Origin: Phlyctochytrium arcticum
Lineage: Eukaryota > Chytridiomycota > Chytridiomycetes > Chytridiales > Chytridiaceae
Reading direction: 5' to 3'
Length of the DNA stretch: 64,000 nt
Assembly (NCBI GenBank): GCA_025602905.1
Contig: JAHLKI010000018.1
Span: forward strand, 515,459-579,458
Shown here: piece by piece, positions 53,484-63,844 of the stretch
Numbering within the stretch: the stretch's first letter is position 1
Layout: each line of letters begins with the position of its first letter
Translations under genes and position numbers: made by a program
The notes under the pieces: generated by a model
What the model saw: the letters and a program-made list of their open reading frames with translations, nothing else
Databases searched by the model: none
Told to the model about the DNA's origin: nothing

Positions 53484-56249
53484 ATGGCGGAAAGTCAAGA
53501 TTCTGGAGCCGGCATGCTGGCGAATGCTCATGACCAACAACAACAACAACAACAACAACAACAAAAGGTGAAAGTAACAACCTCACCAGCAGCCTGCAGT
53601 GACAATGCATCGGACGCCTTGGCCGCCGCCCACCAGCAGCAGCAGCAGCAGCACCCAATCCAACATTTACCAACCCCGCAAACTCCCCAACTCAACCCCG
53701 ACATTGATGACTTGCCGGCCAAGATATCATCATCCCCCAAGCTACCTGATGCCCACCAAATGGCCGAGGAATTTCATAACAATCCGCGAGCGGACGCAAT
53801 GAGTATAATGTACGTAAAGAAAAGACTGAATGCTTTCGCAAAATTTCTTATAAATCCCTGCATTTTTAGATCATCGGCAAGCGGTTCAGGGTGCAGCACT
53901 TGTTCTGGTCGTCCCCATTCTCACAAGCGCTCGCGCTCATCATCCATGTCATCCTCTTCAACCGTCTCGGAAACAGGATCGGCATCGGATTCGGACGTGT
54001 CTAGCGATGAGGCGATTTCCGAGATGACGCCGGGTGCTCTGTCGAAAGATCATGGCAAGGGAAAAGGGAAATTGAGAGCCAAAAGTCCCGCAGAAGACCG
54101 TCGAGGGCGACCTCGTCCTTTAGACTTGAAGACGGCCGTAAGCGCAAGTAGTAGCGGGCTGGGAAATGGATCATTAGCCACTCCAGTTGGGTCGCCAGCA
54201 GTACAGGCTGAAGGTACTTCGGAGGGCGCAAAGAAGGGTCTAGCTCAGAATCTCCGCACCACGCAAACAGTTCTCAAGGAGCATGGTTTGGTCAATGATT
54301 CAGGAGACGCGTTCCCAATCTCTGTGCTCAACCTTCAAAAGTACATTACCATGCAAGCTGAACGCATGCGACGCGGCGAAATCCAGTTTTCGTCGTTAAA
54401 CTGGTACCTCCATTCAATGCGGAAACTGCACGCCGACAACAGCTGGGAGTGGAACACAGTCAGGCAGGACCCGACTGTTGTTGAGGCGTGGAATGCGGCC
54501 AAGGCCTTGTCGACGGAGGCGGCCAATGTGCGGGCACGGCAGCGGGCTGCCAAAGAGGTACTGACCAAAGAACAACAGACTGAAAAGGAAAAGCGTCACC
54601 GCAGGTCGGCTGATGGGACTCCCGTAAAGGTGAAGAGCAAGTATAACAAAACCACTCATCCTGCCAATGGTGCTGGTCACCCGTCCTACCAAACTCAAGA
54701 TCAGCCGTCTCATCCCCAGCATCCACACCACTCACAGCACAATCATTATCACAATCACTATCCCACTCACCTTGCCGGGACATCATCCCGGCATGTCGAA
54801 GACGATGCGGCCCAGGCGGCCGCAAGCCTAGCTTCCTTGGCAAACAACACTAGGGTAGATGCACCCATTACCGCACCAGCTTCTCGCGCGACTTCGGTTG
54901 ACTATTATCCGGGACACTACCTTCAGAACATCCCCCAGCCTTCAAGTAGTATTCAAACCAGCGAGGGAGGCCCGGCTATTGACTTTTCTGGCATTATGCC
55001 TGCCATGATGGTAGTCAAAAATCATACCGAGGATGCCCGCTTCCGTGCACCGCAGGATAGCAAACTCTTGCCAAGCCCAGACTTGTCTGCCCGGTCTTCG
55101 CCAACCACCGGAACCCTGTTGCGGGCCGATCGAGGGAGGAGTGGTTCACCGTATGCACTGTCCGGGGTTCGACGAGGAGATATGGAGAGCCGCAAGTTGA
55201 CAGTATCATATAGCTCTGAACCGAATCGGCCATCGACTCCATTTGACGGCGATACAGCAAAACCCAGCGGGCCGCCGTACCGCACAGGTGTGCAGATGAC
55301 TGATTGCGAACTGGACGAGATTATGATGGACGCGCGGCGAGAGATTGATTGGTATCGTAGGGCGCGTCTTGACCAGACTAGCGTAGAGACAGCACCCATT
55401 CAAGCTGCGACGGCAGAGGGCAAACACGCGTCTCACACAAACCCCTTACATTCGTCAACATTGTATCAGCAAGGGTATGCATTGGTTCCTGGCGCGACAC
55501 CACCACCTGCTCCTAGATCAACCGCGCGTTCCGTAACCCCATCCAATAGTGTCAGCTCCCTTCCTGTTGCGCATTCAGCTGATTCTCATGCATCACCCGC
55601 GTACCTGCCGCCCTCCACTCACTCATTGGCATCATCATCCTCCGCTTCACCTGCCACCCCCGGTACTGCTGCAGGCCAGCAGCGACTGACACCCGGTCGA
55701 AAACCGCGCGGTCGCAAATCGACGAGCATGATTTCCGCCTCACCTCGCACACCCAAAACCCCGGGTTCTAAACGCATGGGTCGTCCACCCGGCAGCAAAA
55801 ACAAGAAAAAGCTGTTTATGGAGGCCGTGGCGGCAGCTCAGAGAGCCAATAGTCAGTATCTTGCGCCCCAACCAACGGGAGTCGCAACCATCGCCCCGTT
55901 TCCACCTGCTTCCCATCCATATCCCGTCTTGACTCCCGCTCAACAACAACAGCAGCAGCAGCAACAACACATGGCAGCCACAGCTTCGATGTTGACATCG
56001 TCGTATAAACCTATACTGCCCATGCCGACACCAGTGGTCGATCGGCGACGGTCCTCTGTGGCCGATCTCTCGCATATGCTCACATCCCAAAACGCCCCCT
56101 CCGGACCCAGCAGCATACATCTGACAGGTCAAAAGGCCCAGTCAATCGGACATCAGTCAACCCCCGAACTTGACCATCAAGATGAGGAAGCCTATGATTC
56201 GGGTCTAGATGCCAAGGGCGAGGACGACGAAGACATGGACCAGACCTGA
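53484..56249 (+). CDS. Large poly-Q, AT-hook nuclear protein with a recombinase-like helical domain
   Basis: The open frame is 921 codons, but a 60-nt in-frame intron (53810-53869; GTACGT donor, TTTTTAG acceptor, no stop) is probable, giving 901 aa. The N-terminus has two Gln runs encoded by CAA and CAG repeats. A compact helical region (about residues 255-345, with LNLQKYITMQAERMRRGE, SSLNWYLHSMRKLH and DPTVVEAWNAAKA) resembles the SAM-like core-binding domain of tyrosine recombinases. Two AT-hook-like motifs (GRKPRGRKS, KRMGRPPGSKNKKK) lie near residues 715-750. His-, Ser- and Pro-rich segments fill the rest, and the end is acidic. The features fit a chromatin or transcription factor, possibly derived from a mobile element. 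The domain parallel is my reading and is not certain. Confidence 0.6.
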   Translation: MAESQDSGAGMLANAHDQQQQQQQQQQKVKVTTSPAACSDNASDALAAAHQQQQQQHPIQHLPTPQTPQLNPDIDDLPAKISSSPKLPDAHQMAEEFHNNPRADAMSIMYVKKRLNAFAKFLINPCIFRSSASGSGCSTCSGRPHSHKRSRSSSMSSSSTVSETGSASDSDVSSDEAISEMTPGALSKDHGKGKGKLRAKSPAEDRRGRPRPLDLKTAVSASSSGLGNGSLATPVGSPAVQAEGTSEGAKKGLAQNLRTTQTVLKEHGLVNDSGDAFPISVLNLQKYITMQAERMRRGEIQFSSLNWYLHSMRKLHADNSWEWNTVRQDPTVVEAWNAAKALSTEAANVRARQRAAKEVLTKEQQTEKEKRHRRSADGTPVKVKSKYNKTTHPANGAGHPSYQTQDQPSHPQHPHHSQHNHYHNHYPTHLAGTSSRHVEDDAAQAAASLASLANNTRVDAPITAPASRATSVDYYPGHYLQNIPQPSSSIQTSEGGPAIDFSGIMPAMMVVKNHTEDARFRAPQDSKLLPSPDLSARSSPTTGTLLRADRGRSGSPYALSGVRRGDMESRKLTVSYSSEPNRPSTPFDGDTAKPSGPPYRTGVQMTDCELDEIMMDARREIDWYRRARLDQTSVETAPIQAATAEGKHASHTNPLHSSTLYQQGYALVPGATPPPAPRSTARSVTPSNSVSSLPVAHSADSHASPAYLPPSTHSLASSSSASPATPGTAAGQQRLTPGRKPRGRKSTSMISASPRTPKTPGSKRMGRPPGSKNKKKLFMEAVAAAQRANSQYLAPQPTGVATIAPFPPASHPYPVLTPAQQQQQQQQQHMAATASMLTSSYKPILPMPTPVVDRRRSSVADLSHMLTSQNAPSGPSSIHLTGQKAQSIGHQSTPELDHQDEEAYDSGLDAKGEDDEDMDQT
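53535..53564 (+). repeat. (CAA)n microsatellite encoding poly-Gln
   Basis: Ten CAA units encode the first Gln run of the AT-hook protein. A second run of CAG units follows near 53636-53653, and a third near 55944-55970. Such tracts change length readily. Confidence 0.85.
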
Positions 56250-56995
56250 GTGCAAACCCATCCCCTAAACCTAGATGCCCGATGCGTATATGTAGACTAA
56301 ATATTTTGGATTGGCCTTGACCCTTCATTTTTGTACTATAGCTTTTTTGTGAATCAACTACAGCTTTTCTCTTTCTTACTCTTCGTTGTTCTTGGATTTC
56401 TTGGCATCGAGGGAATTGAAGTCCTGGAATTCCTGGGAAAACGGCTCCTCTGCGCCACATGGTCAGCAATCGACCGCAATTCATTTTACCGCAATGGGCC
56501 AAATAGCGCGTGCGGCCCAAAAGTTTCCAGCGCCCAAATTTTAGCAGGAAAGATACCAGAAATCTCAACGAACAAAAGGTGCAGGGATCACCTTAATCAC
56601 AACCTCCAACAACCACCACCACCACCAAAGGAATACTTCCTGCATATCGCTGGCACGATCTTCTAGTTCTTATACACTGTACCTCATACCTTCCTTACCC
56701 TGCACCCCGCAACTGACACTTTTGCACTTCGCAAAGACGTTGATCCTTCCCTCAACCAACCTATTGTATAGACCACGGTAAAAGTACCCTGAGGATTGCC
56801 CTAGTCAGAGAACGGCACCCATCGAATAGTTGCTCTCATTCGCTTGCTTGGCTCATTTTTACCATGGACATATCACCATCAGTCGAAGGGAGCAAAGGCC
56901 AGGGGCCGGAGGCGCAAGGGCCGTCGTTGTCGATACGGAAAGTAAAAGCTCGAGGAGGACACTTGGGCTCAGGAATATCATCCACAAGAACCTCC
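56250..56995. other. Intergenic region upstream of the SH3 membrane protein
   Basis: About 750 bp. The frame of the next gene stays open back to an ATG at 56864, but the first plausible signal peptide begins at 56996. The rest shows no gene. Confidence 0.45.
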
Positions 56996-57883
56996 ATGGC
57001 CCGGCACCTTCTTCTCGCCACTAGCGCCGCCATTCTCGCCTGTTCATCCTTCACCCACGCCGCTCCAGCCTCTACGGTCTCCGCTCCCAAAATCACCCCG
57101 TTCCCTAAACAGCAATCTCTTGCTGGACTACCCGAAATTGGCAACAATGGCCGCATTGGTGCCGGTCCGGTTGAGCTGGACGCCACAAACAACATCATTT
57201 GGTATGCAATCTTTGCTGCCCTCGGCGCCACTCTCCTCCTCCTCGCCTTTCTCTGCTCCTTCCGCTGCTGCGGCGGCAAACGTCCAATGGCAGAGGAAGA
57301 TCCAGATGAACCCTCTCCAATGGGATCCGGCGGAGATCTGTCTCGATCTCTTTCTCGCCGCCGATCTACCGCCGGTGCAACCGTCTCACTTCCCCGTCAA
57401 CTCTCCAAACCCAATCCACGACAAGAGTCTCTTCCCGAGGCTCGCGGAGCCTTCCATGAGGAAGCACTGGCTGCCGCACAAGATTTTGTTCAGGCCAACG
57501 GCAACAAGAAGGAATTCCCTGTCGTCAAAGTTCATGTCAAGCAGGGTAGCGATGAAATGAATTTGGTCCCGGGCGATCGGATTGTTTTGACCCGCGTCTT
57601 CCGAGATGGCTGGGGAGAAGGTGTTTCCAAGCGTGCAGGAGGGCCGTTCCTTTTCCCACTCGTCTGCCTGGGAGGAAGTGTTCCGCGTGTCTTGGTACAG
57701 CGGCTTCGAGGTCACGCCGCCATGCAGCAGCAACAAATGCAGATGACTGGATTACAGCAAACGTATCCACCGCAGGCTGCTACCCGAATGGGAGGGGGTG
57801 GAGTCTTGCCTGGCCAACCCGTGCTGGCAACGGGTGAAGACAGTTACGGCAAACCTGAATACGCATACCGCCCACCGCGCTAA
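56996..57883 (+). CDS. Type I membrane protein with cytoplasmic SH3 domain, 295 aa
   Basis: The ATG at 56996 opens a clear signal peptide (MARHLLLATSAAILACSSF, cleavage after HAA is likely). A short lumenal or outer segment follows, then a membrane helix (about residues 62-85, WYAIFAALGATLLLLAFLC) and cysteines just inside. A Ser/Arg-rich cytoplasmic stretch leads to an SH3 domain (about residues 180-240): DEMNLVPGDRIVLTRVFRDG and WGEG, ending in FLFPLVCLG. The ALYDY-like start is altered to VVKVHVKQ. The tail is Gln/Gly/Tyr-rich. The layout recalls fungal Fus1-type membrane SH3 proteins that act as signalling or polarity scaffolds. An ATG at 56864 would put 44 residues before the signal peptide and is less likely. 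No intron is needed. Confidence 0.72.
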   Translation: MARHLLLATSAAILACSSFTHAAPASTVSAPKITPFPKQQSLAGLPEIGNNGRIGAGPVELDATNNIIWYAIFAALGATLLLLAFLCSFRCCGGKRPMAEEDPDEPSPMGSGGDLSRSLSRRRSTAGATVSLPRQLSKPNPRQESLPEARGAFHEEALAAAQDFVQANGNKKEFPVVKVHVKQGSDEMNLVPGDRIVLTRVFRDGWGEGVSKRAGGPFLFPLVCLGGSVPRVLVQRLRGHAAMQQQQMQMTGLQQTYPPQAATRMGGGGVLPGQPVLATGEDSYGKPEYAYRPPR

Positions 57884-58495
57884 AGCAAAGCCCATCTCCA
57901 AACCTTTCTTCAACCCACTACTCTCTCTCTCCGCAAGTAAATACGTACATCTATGCGCCCAATCTTCTGGCCTCTTGACTCCGATATATGTCGTGCTGTA
58001 TTTATCCTGTTCCCACTTTTTCCGTATGTATAGACTGGAAGACAGTTGATTCTGTACTTCATGAGCGTTCCACTATATAGTCCCCCTTTTATAGACTAGG
58101 TCAAGCACCTAAACCCTTTGTAATCTTCTTCTGCTGAGCAATAGACTTTTTTGAATTTTCTTTGATGTTCTTGATGACACTTGAACTGACACGCCTTTCG
58201 TATGCCTCTGCATCAGCGTACGATGTACATGTCTGGTTGCGAACAAGAACACAGACCGCGCAGAACAAAGCGGAAAAAACAACATCTCTACAGGTTACGC
58301 TGTTACGGGCGTACATGCGAATTTGAACGTACTCGACTAACTGCGCAACGGACGCGGACTCCGAAGCGGCGGTTTGGCGATTTGGGGATGACACATGCCG
58401 GATGTATAAAAGTACACTTGGGACTGGCTCACCCTTGCATTGACATTCAGAAACAAACCCACCATAAATACACCAGACTATAGACTAGAGCAAAA
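57884..58495. other. Intergenic region between SH3 protein and dehydrogenase
   Basis: About 610 bp without a supported gene. It carries the dehydrogenase promoter near its right end. Confidence 0.5.
58405..58411 (+). promoter_or_regulatory. TATA box of the short-chain dehydrogenase gene
   Basis: TATAAAA lies 85 bp upstream of the ATG at 58496, a typical distance for a fungal TATA promoter with a short 5' UTR. TATA promoters are often inducible, but no inducer can be read from the sequence. Confidence 0.5.
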
Positions 58496-59740
58496 ATGGT
58501 CTTTGGTTTCTTTGAAAAGCATTTTGAGGCTGCCGATCTCCCCGATCTAACCGGCAAGGTACTTGTTTCTCCACCGAGTCAAACATGTCATTGGTATCTA
58601 AACAACTCCCTTATATAGGTCGCCCTCGTTACTGGTGAGGTTTTGAGCTCCGGAAGCATCACACCTACCTGAAACATTAACCAATGCAATCTAGGCGGAA
58701 ACACTGGTATTGGTTATGAGACCATTTTCCATCTCGCCAAAAAGGGTGCCAAGGTCTATATGGGATCCCGCACGCAATCCCGGGCCGAGGCTGCCATTGA
58801 AAAGATCAAAAAGGATTTGCCTGAGAGTACCGTTGAATGGGTGTCATTGGATTTGAACGATCTGGCTACCGTTAAGAAGGCGGCCGAGGATGTGTTAGGG
58901 AAGACGGACCGATTGGATATTTTGGTCAACAATGCCGGAGTTATGGCCTGTCCCTACGAGTTGACCAAGGATGGCGTCGAAATCCAATTCCAAACCAACC
59001 ATCTCGGTACGTTTCACCCAGTCTCCCTCTCTCAGAGCATGAACTCCCATGTTGATTTATCTGAAAATAGGTCATTTCCTGCTCACAACCAAACTTCTCC
59101 CCCTCATGAAAACAACCTCAAAACTACCAAACTCATCTGTTCGGATCGTGAACGTGTCTTCATTAGGCCACAAAATCTTTTCCGCCTCCGGTATGAACTT
59201 TGACACTCTGGAAAACGTCAACAAGGAAATGAGCAGTGCGTTTACGCGGTACGGCCAAAGCAAGTTGGCCAATGTGTTGTTTACCAAAGAATTGGCGAGG
59301 CAAGTTGCCGGGGACAAGATTTTCGTGAATACATTACATCCCGGAAACATCAATACAGGTAAAAAGTTCTTGGCTGAAGATCTTCGATACAACCTCTAAC
59401 ATTACTGGTACAGAACTCATGCGAGGACCTATTGCAAGCTACGGCTCATTGCTTAGCATCGGTTCAAAAATCGCCGGTGCTTTCCTCCTGACTCCCTACC
59501 AAGGTGCGCTCACTTCCATCTACTGTGCGGGCAGTCAAGAGATTGAGGAAAAGAACTACCGGTATGATTCCTCTCGGGGCTTTCCTATCCGTCCAACAGC
59601 TAACCACTTTGAATAGCGGCGAGTATTTCGTTCCGTACGCCAAACTTTCAGCTCCAAGTGCGGCTGCACTGGACGAAACAAAGGCCAAAAATCTCTGGGC
59701 TCTGTCCGAACAGATTCTTCGTGACAAGGGTCTTTTGTAG
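58496..59740 (+). CDS. Short-chain dehydrogenase/reductase (retinol-dehydrogenase/WWOX-like), 316 aa
   Basis: Six exons: 58496-58558, 58619-58634 (a 16-nt micro-exon), 58695-59006, 59071-59358, 59414-59561 and 59617-59740, total 951 nt. The Rossmann glycine motif is assembled from three exons (VALVTGGNTGIG; classical TGxxxGIG). NNAG occurs as LVNNAGVMACPY, and IVNVSSLGH carries the catalytic Ser region. The active-site pair is in RYGQSKLANVLF (YxxxK), and HPGNINT follows the cofactor loop. All catalytic residues are present. The family oxidises or reduces small lipophilic alcohols and ketones with NAD(P)H; substrate cannot be told. Reading through any of the introns adds a stop, so splicing is needed. 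The gene stands alone, with a TATA box upstream. Confidence 0.93.
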
Positions 59741-61207
59741 TTGGTTGGATGAGTTCTTGCGTGGGTTTTATAGTTTTCATATCTGTAGTTTTAATTTTTA
59801 CTTTAGCCTTTTTCTCATAATACATTACTTCGACATATACCCTTGTTCCGGAATTTGCTGATGAAAGTACATCGAGTTTAACATCAAGATGTTTGTCAGT
59901 CGAGTGTATATTGCCAATAACCAGCCAGAAACTGACTGCCTTTCATCATTTTCAAAGTACAAGTCTACTCTGCCTAAAAATTACTCAAAGGTTGCAATTA
60001 CATTAGCGCGGAGCGTAGCGACGGTTCCTTCTCGTCTTATACTGATCATTTGCGTTTCACGCTTCATGCTACTCTTCTTTAGATATCAAACATTGTCAAC
60101 TTTTGGTGCATGCTTCAACTTGTCATATACATTTGCAATACATATAGTTTCACCATAGTCTCTGTATTTCCAGCAACGTTACATTCTATGGAATTTGCTT
60201 GTGGTTCAGGCCTATTTCTTATTCACTGATTTTTGTTTTGTCACCCGATCACCTGTCGTCCATAATCAGGCCCTTTGTTCACTTCCTCACATTGCCCGGC
60301 TATGCTCTCCATTCTATGGCCTTTTACAATTTGCATTCTCCGCCGTTAGGTCTGTTGCCGTTATTTTCTTGCTGATTTAAAACTTGCTTTCCCCACATAT
60401 CGGGTGGAACCAGTTGCAGCTTTACCATTTGCTGAAAGTTATCCTCTGAGTCCTGATGAAAGTACATTGAATAAATATGATGGAGTTATGCTTCTAACGC
60501 TTTTTTTTGGGCAGGGTTGTAGTCAGATTGTACACAGGGAAAGCTCCGCTTGCAAAAGAAAATAGAGGAAGAAAATTGGAAAGACTACTCACAAAAAATC
60601 CATTTCCAGATTCCCCGCTTCCCGATGAACACTTAAAGACCAAGGCTTTATGACAAATGATAAAGGGAAAAGAGAAGATGGCTGAGTTTAAATACCGGCG
60701 GAACTGGAATGTGTCAGTTGTTGCCGTCTCGCTTTTGTACTTGTATGGTGACCAGGTAGGTAACCCGACCTCGAGTCCATTATGGTCACCTGACCCTCAA
60801 TTGAGGTAACCCCCAGCACACAACTGCCTTTTTCACTGAAATGGATTGCACAGCCACCTGACCTACCGGATCTTTTCCCTGGACGTTTTTCTGAAGGCAA
60901 GTCCATTATTAGAAACCTCCCAGACAAGCAGCCAAATATGACTGGTATCCTTCTATATTGATTAAAGTTTATGTTGTAGCAGCCAGGGACCCAAAACAAT
61001 ACCAAAAGTGTAGAGTTTTGAGGCATTTTGGGATAGCAAATAGGAGGCCCCCAGCCTATGAACGGTTGTAGAAAAAATGTGTCCCGGTGGAATTGGCTGA
61101 AAATGATATATATTGTTCTCTTATATGTGTTCTAGGATATTTGATGAGCTCAAGGCTGTGAGTGGGGTGGATATGGTGCTTGACAGTGATATCGTTCTGG
61201 GCTTATA
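59741..61207. other. Gene-free stretch of about 1.5 kb
   Basis: AT-rich sequence between the dehydrogenase and the transposon-like gene. The largest open frame (61026-60688, minus, 112 codons) has no recognisable composition or motif. No tRNA or repeat was seen. Confidence 0.45.
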
Positions 61208-62943
61208 TCAGTGACATGAAAATGTGCTGAAGAGTACAATGAACACTAACCATAATTCTTCAGTAATCTCCACATCTTCTTCTTCTTCTCTAACGAAATC
61301 TTTTTCGTCGAGCGGAATTGTCAGGTTGTGCATCCACCATATAAAGTTTTGCTCCACGATATGTGGTTGGAGATGAGAACAAATGCCCCCATCCAGAACG
61401 GAACATTTGGCATGCGGGTGTGCCGAGCCGACCATTGGGTTCTCGAACACTGACTCTTTTGTAAAAAAATCATTCTTCTTCTTATTTGCGGTCTTGCCGT
61501 TGTTGGTGATATCTTCTAATGGGACCCGCTTCTCTTCAATGGCAGAAAAGCTGCTGATATCGGTGTCAAGGTTGAGGGAAACCTTTTTATCACCCCACAA
61601 TGCAAGTGGGAGAAGTCTTTCGCAAAAAGTGACAATGATGGTAGGTGCTGGATTCATGAATGTGGCAATCTTGGTGTTAGCCCTCTTCCGCTTTTTTCCC
61701 ACAGACGCGGACTCTGAATCACTTTGCTCAGGGGCGACCTTGTACCGGACCTGATATCCGCGGACCTTTTTCTTGGAAGCGGAATGGGAGAATATCATCT
61801 CGCCATGGATATATATATTGTCGGAGTTAACCACCAGCTTTTGGAACATGCTGAGGAGAGCAGCGGACATGATTGTGAGATGGCGGTCGTAATACAAGTC
61901 TCGAGGAGTCAGCACTCGCCGGGACGAGTGGATACTGAATCTGCCTTGTAGATGGGCGCCAGGTGTCCGCCGCTTCCTGTCTTCTCGCTTCTGCTTGGCA
62001 ACTTGAGCCAAAAAGGACCTGGCGCTAAGGTTTCGGTTGGCGGAGAGAAAGAGGGTTTTAAGGGTTGCAGCCGATTCAGAGTCGTGGGGTCTGATGGAAG
62101 CTCGGAGCAATGAGTGAAACACTTCCAAGTCTTCCGAACTTGCCAACGGAAGCTTGCTTTGGAACGCCCTCAACAAGTCCGGATCGCCACGAGACTCGAT
62201 GTCTTGGATTACCGAGAGTATGTGAACTACAATTGTGACGTAGTTCTTTTTCCGGTATCGAATGAATACGGGCAACAGGCGCTGCATGACTTCTTTGTAG
62301 AGAGAGACATTGCCAGCGGCCATGGCTGTTGCCGCATCCAAAACTAGCGGCAACTCTTCATCAAACAGCCGAACAAGCGACTGGGTGGCAACCTGTTGAA
62401 AGGGGGGTAATTCCTTTTGGCTGTTCTTCACTAGCGCTATGATTGCCACTCTGTTCTTCTTCCAGGCCAAGAAAGCCATCGTCAGCAGCATCATTCGCCG
62501 CACGGGCCGGAGCTTGACCAATTGAACGGCAAACCCTGGAAAAGCTGCAGACCAGATGGGCATAAAAATAGCAAAGTTATGTTCGATTAATGCTGTGAAA
62601 CAAAACAGGTCAGTTAATAACGTTCATGTCAGAGCAAAACACAAACTCACTCACCCTGCTGCGCATTGAGAGCGATATGCATTCCATCCGGCCAAGGAAA
62701 GAGCAGATCCTTCAGCCATTTGTGGTCTTGGGTCATTGGTGTACGACTTTGGGCCCACAAGAATTTCATGACATTTCGCCAAACATAAAAGTCTCCAACT
62801 ATCCAGACAACTCCGTCCTTGTAATGCTTTACAAACTTGCTGACGTCAACCATTAGAACTTTGAGGTCTTCAGCAGATTTCATCCGGTTCGGAACTGCGC
62901 CAAAAATGTGGAATCGTTTGAGTTCGGCGGCGGTAGTCGACAT
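61208..62943 (-). CDS. Transposon-like protein of a repetitive fungal/metazoan family, 557 aa
   Basis: Two exons, 62943-62655 and 62592-61208, total 1674 nt. The ATG at 62943 starts MSTTAAELKRFHIFGAVP. The protein has a GDFYVWR motif near residue 50, PDGMHIALNAQQ around 90, a helical middle with YRKKNYVTIVVHIL, and an EVFHSLLRASI motif. A Cys/His-containing segment (HAKC, GGICSHLQPH) lies near the end. This order (GD..., P-xx-HIxLN, Y...NY, E-x-FHSxLRA) matches a family I recall as common in repeat-rich early-diverging fungi and some animals, related to DUF6589-type sequences and thought to be mobile-element derived. Catalytic assignments are not possible here. A possible 3' intron starts at 61250 (GTTAGT) and would change the C-terminus. 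A long palindrome sits 78 bp upstream of the ATG. Confidence 0.6.
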
Positions 62944-63020
62944 GTCAAATCTATATAATGATCGAAACTTTGGGTTGCTGACAAGTCGATCTCCGTACGA
63001 AGTGGACGCGATGGTAGCAT

Positions 63021-63073
63021 TGTGACAGTGCGTTGTTCATAAACCAACGGTTTGTGAACAACGCACTGTCACA
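63021..63073. repeat. 25-bp inverted repeat with a 3-nt loop
   Basis: The left arm 63021-63045 and right arm 63049-63073 are reverse complements except for one position (T versus C near the loop). The loop is AAC. It lies just upstream of the transposon-like gene. Confidence 0.92.
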
Positions 63074-63409
63074 GGGAGGTTTTACATTAATAAGGAATAA
63101 ACCATGGTTTACTATGATTAGGGCTTTTTGGCATCTTTAGGCTCTCAAAAACACCCATTTTTCGACATTCCCGTTACACAGCATACCACAAGATAATCCC
63201 TGGTTTACACAGGATTAAAAATAATCCTCTCCATAATCCAACAATCGGGTCAACATTCACAAACCGAATCATCTCGCTCCACAATTCATCGACTGAAGCC
63301 GCTGCCTTCGGCACTACGGGGAATTCCAATTCCAATCACAAAAACATAAAACAATCCGTTCGGATTACCCGACCTTACTCCCATCTGGAGATCATCAAGA
63401 GGATCAAGA

Positions 63410-63626
63410 TCATCAGTTTTACCCCCTTCTTCTTCAAAACTCACAAATTGTTTCTAGGTTTTTATGGACTTTGCAGAAATTCCCTAAATTGTAGCATCTT
63501 CAGCCCATCTATCAAGACCAAGATCATCAGGAGTATCAACATCTGCAGGATCATCAGTTTTTCCCCCACCTTCAAAACTCACAAATTTTTCTAGATTTTA
63601 TGGACTTGGCCAAAATTGCCCAAATT
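63410..63626 (+). repeat. Imperfect direct repeat of about 80 bp
   Basis: A segment at about 63410-63490 recurs at about 63550-63626. The shared core runs from ATCATCAGTTTT through CAAAACTCACAAATT and CTAG to TTTATGGACTT. Small gaps and substitutions separate the copies, suggesting an old tandem duplication with a spacer. Confidence 0.75.
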
Positions 63627-63770
63627 TCACTGAAGTTTGGATATAGTACCAAACTTCCCACATTTCCTCCTTATACATTCTCCATCATTCATTCTCGGCT
63701 TTTCTGGATATTGTACCTCTACATTGGGTGTAGAAGCAAACTACCAAATTATCTGTTGAATGCCAAATTT

Positions 63771-63844
63771 CATCGACTTCGTCATTGTGCAAAACTGACA
63801 TTAGGATACGACAATGCCGCTTTTGCACAATGACGAAGTCGATG
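63771..63844. repeat. Perfect 24-bp inverted repeat with a 26-nt spacer
   Basis: The arms are 63771-63794 and 63821-63844; the left arm begins CATCGACTTCGTCATTG and the right arm is its exact reverse complement. Such length and identity are not expected by chance. It could be a remnant of terminal inverted repeats or a hairpin RNA locus. Confidence 0.95.

Noticed and set aside
53535..53660. CRISPR-like array
   Set aside because: The repetition is a simple CAA/CAG microsatellite without spacers.
60688..61026. 112-codon minus-strand frame
   Set aside because: No recognisable motif, composition or neighbours to support it; likely chance.
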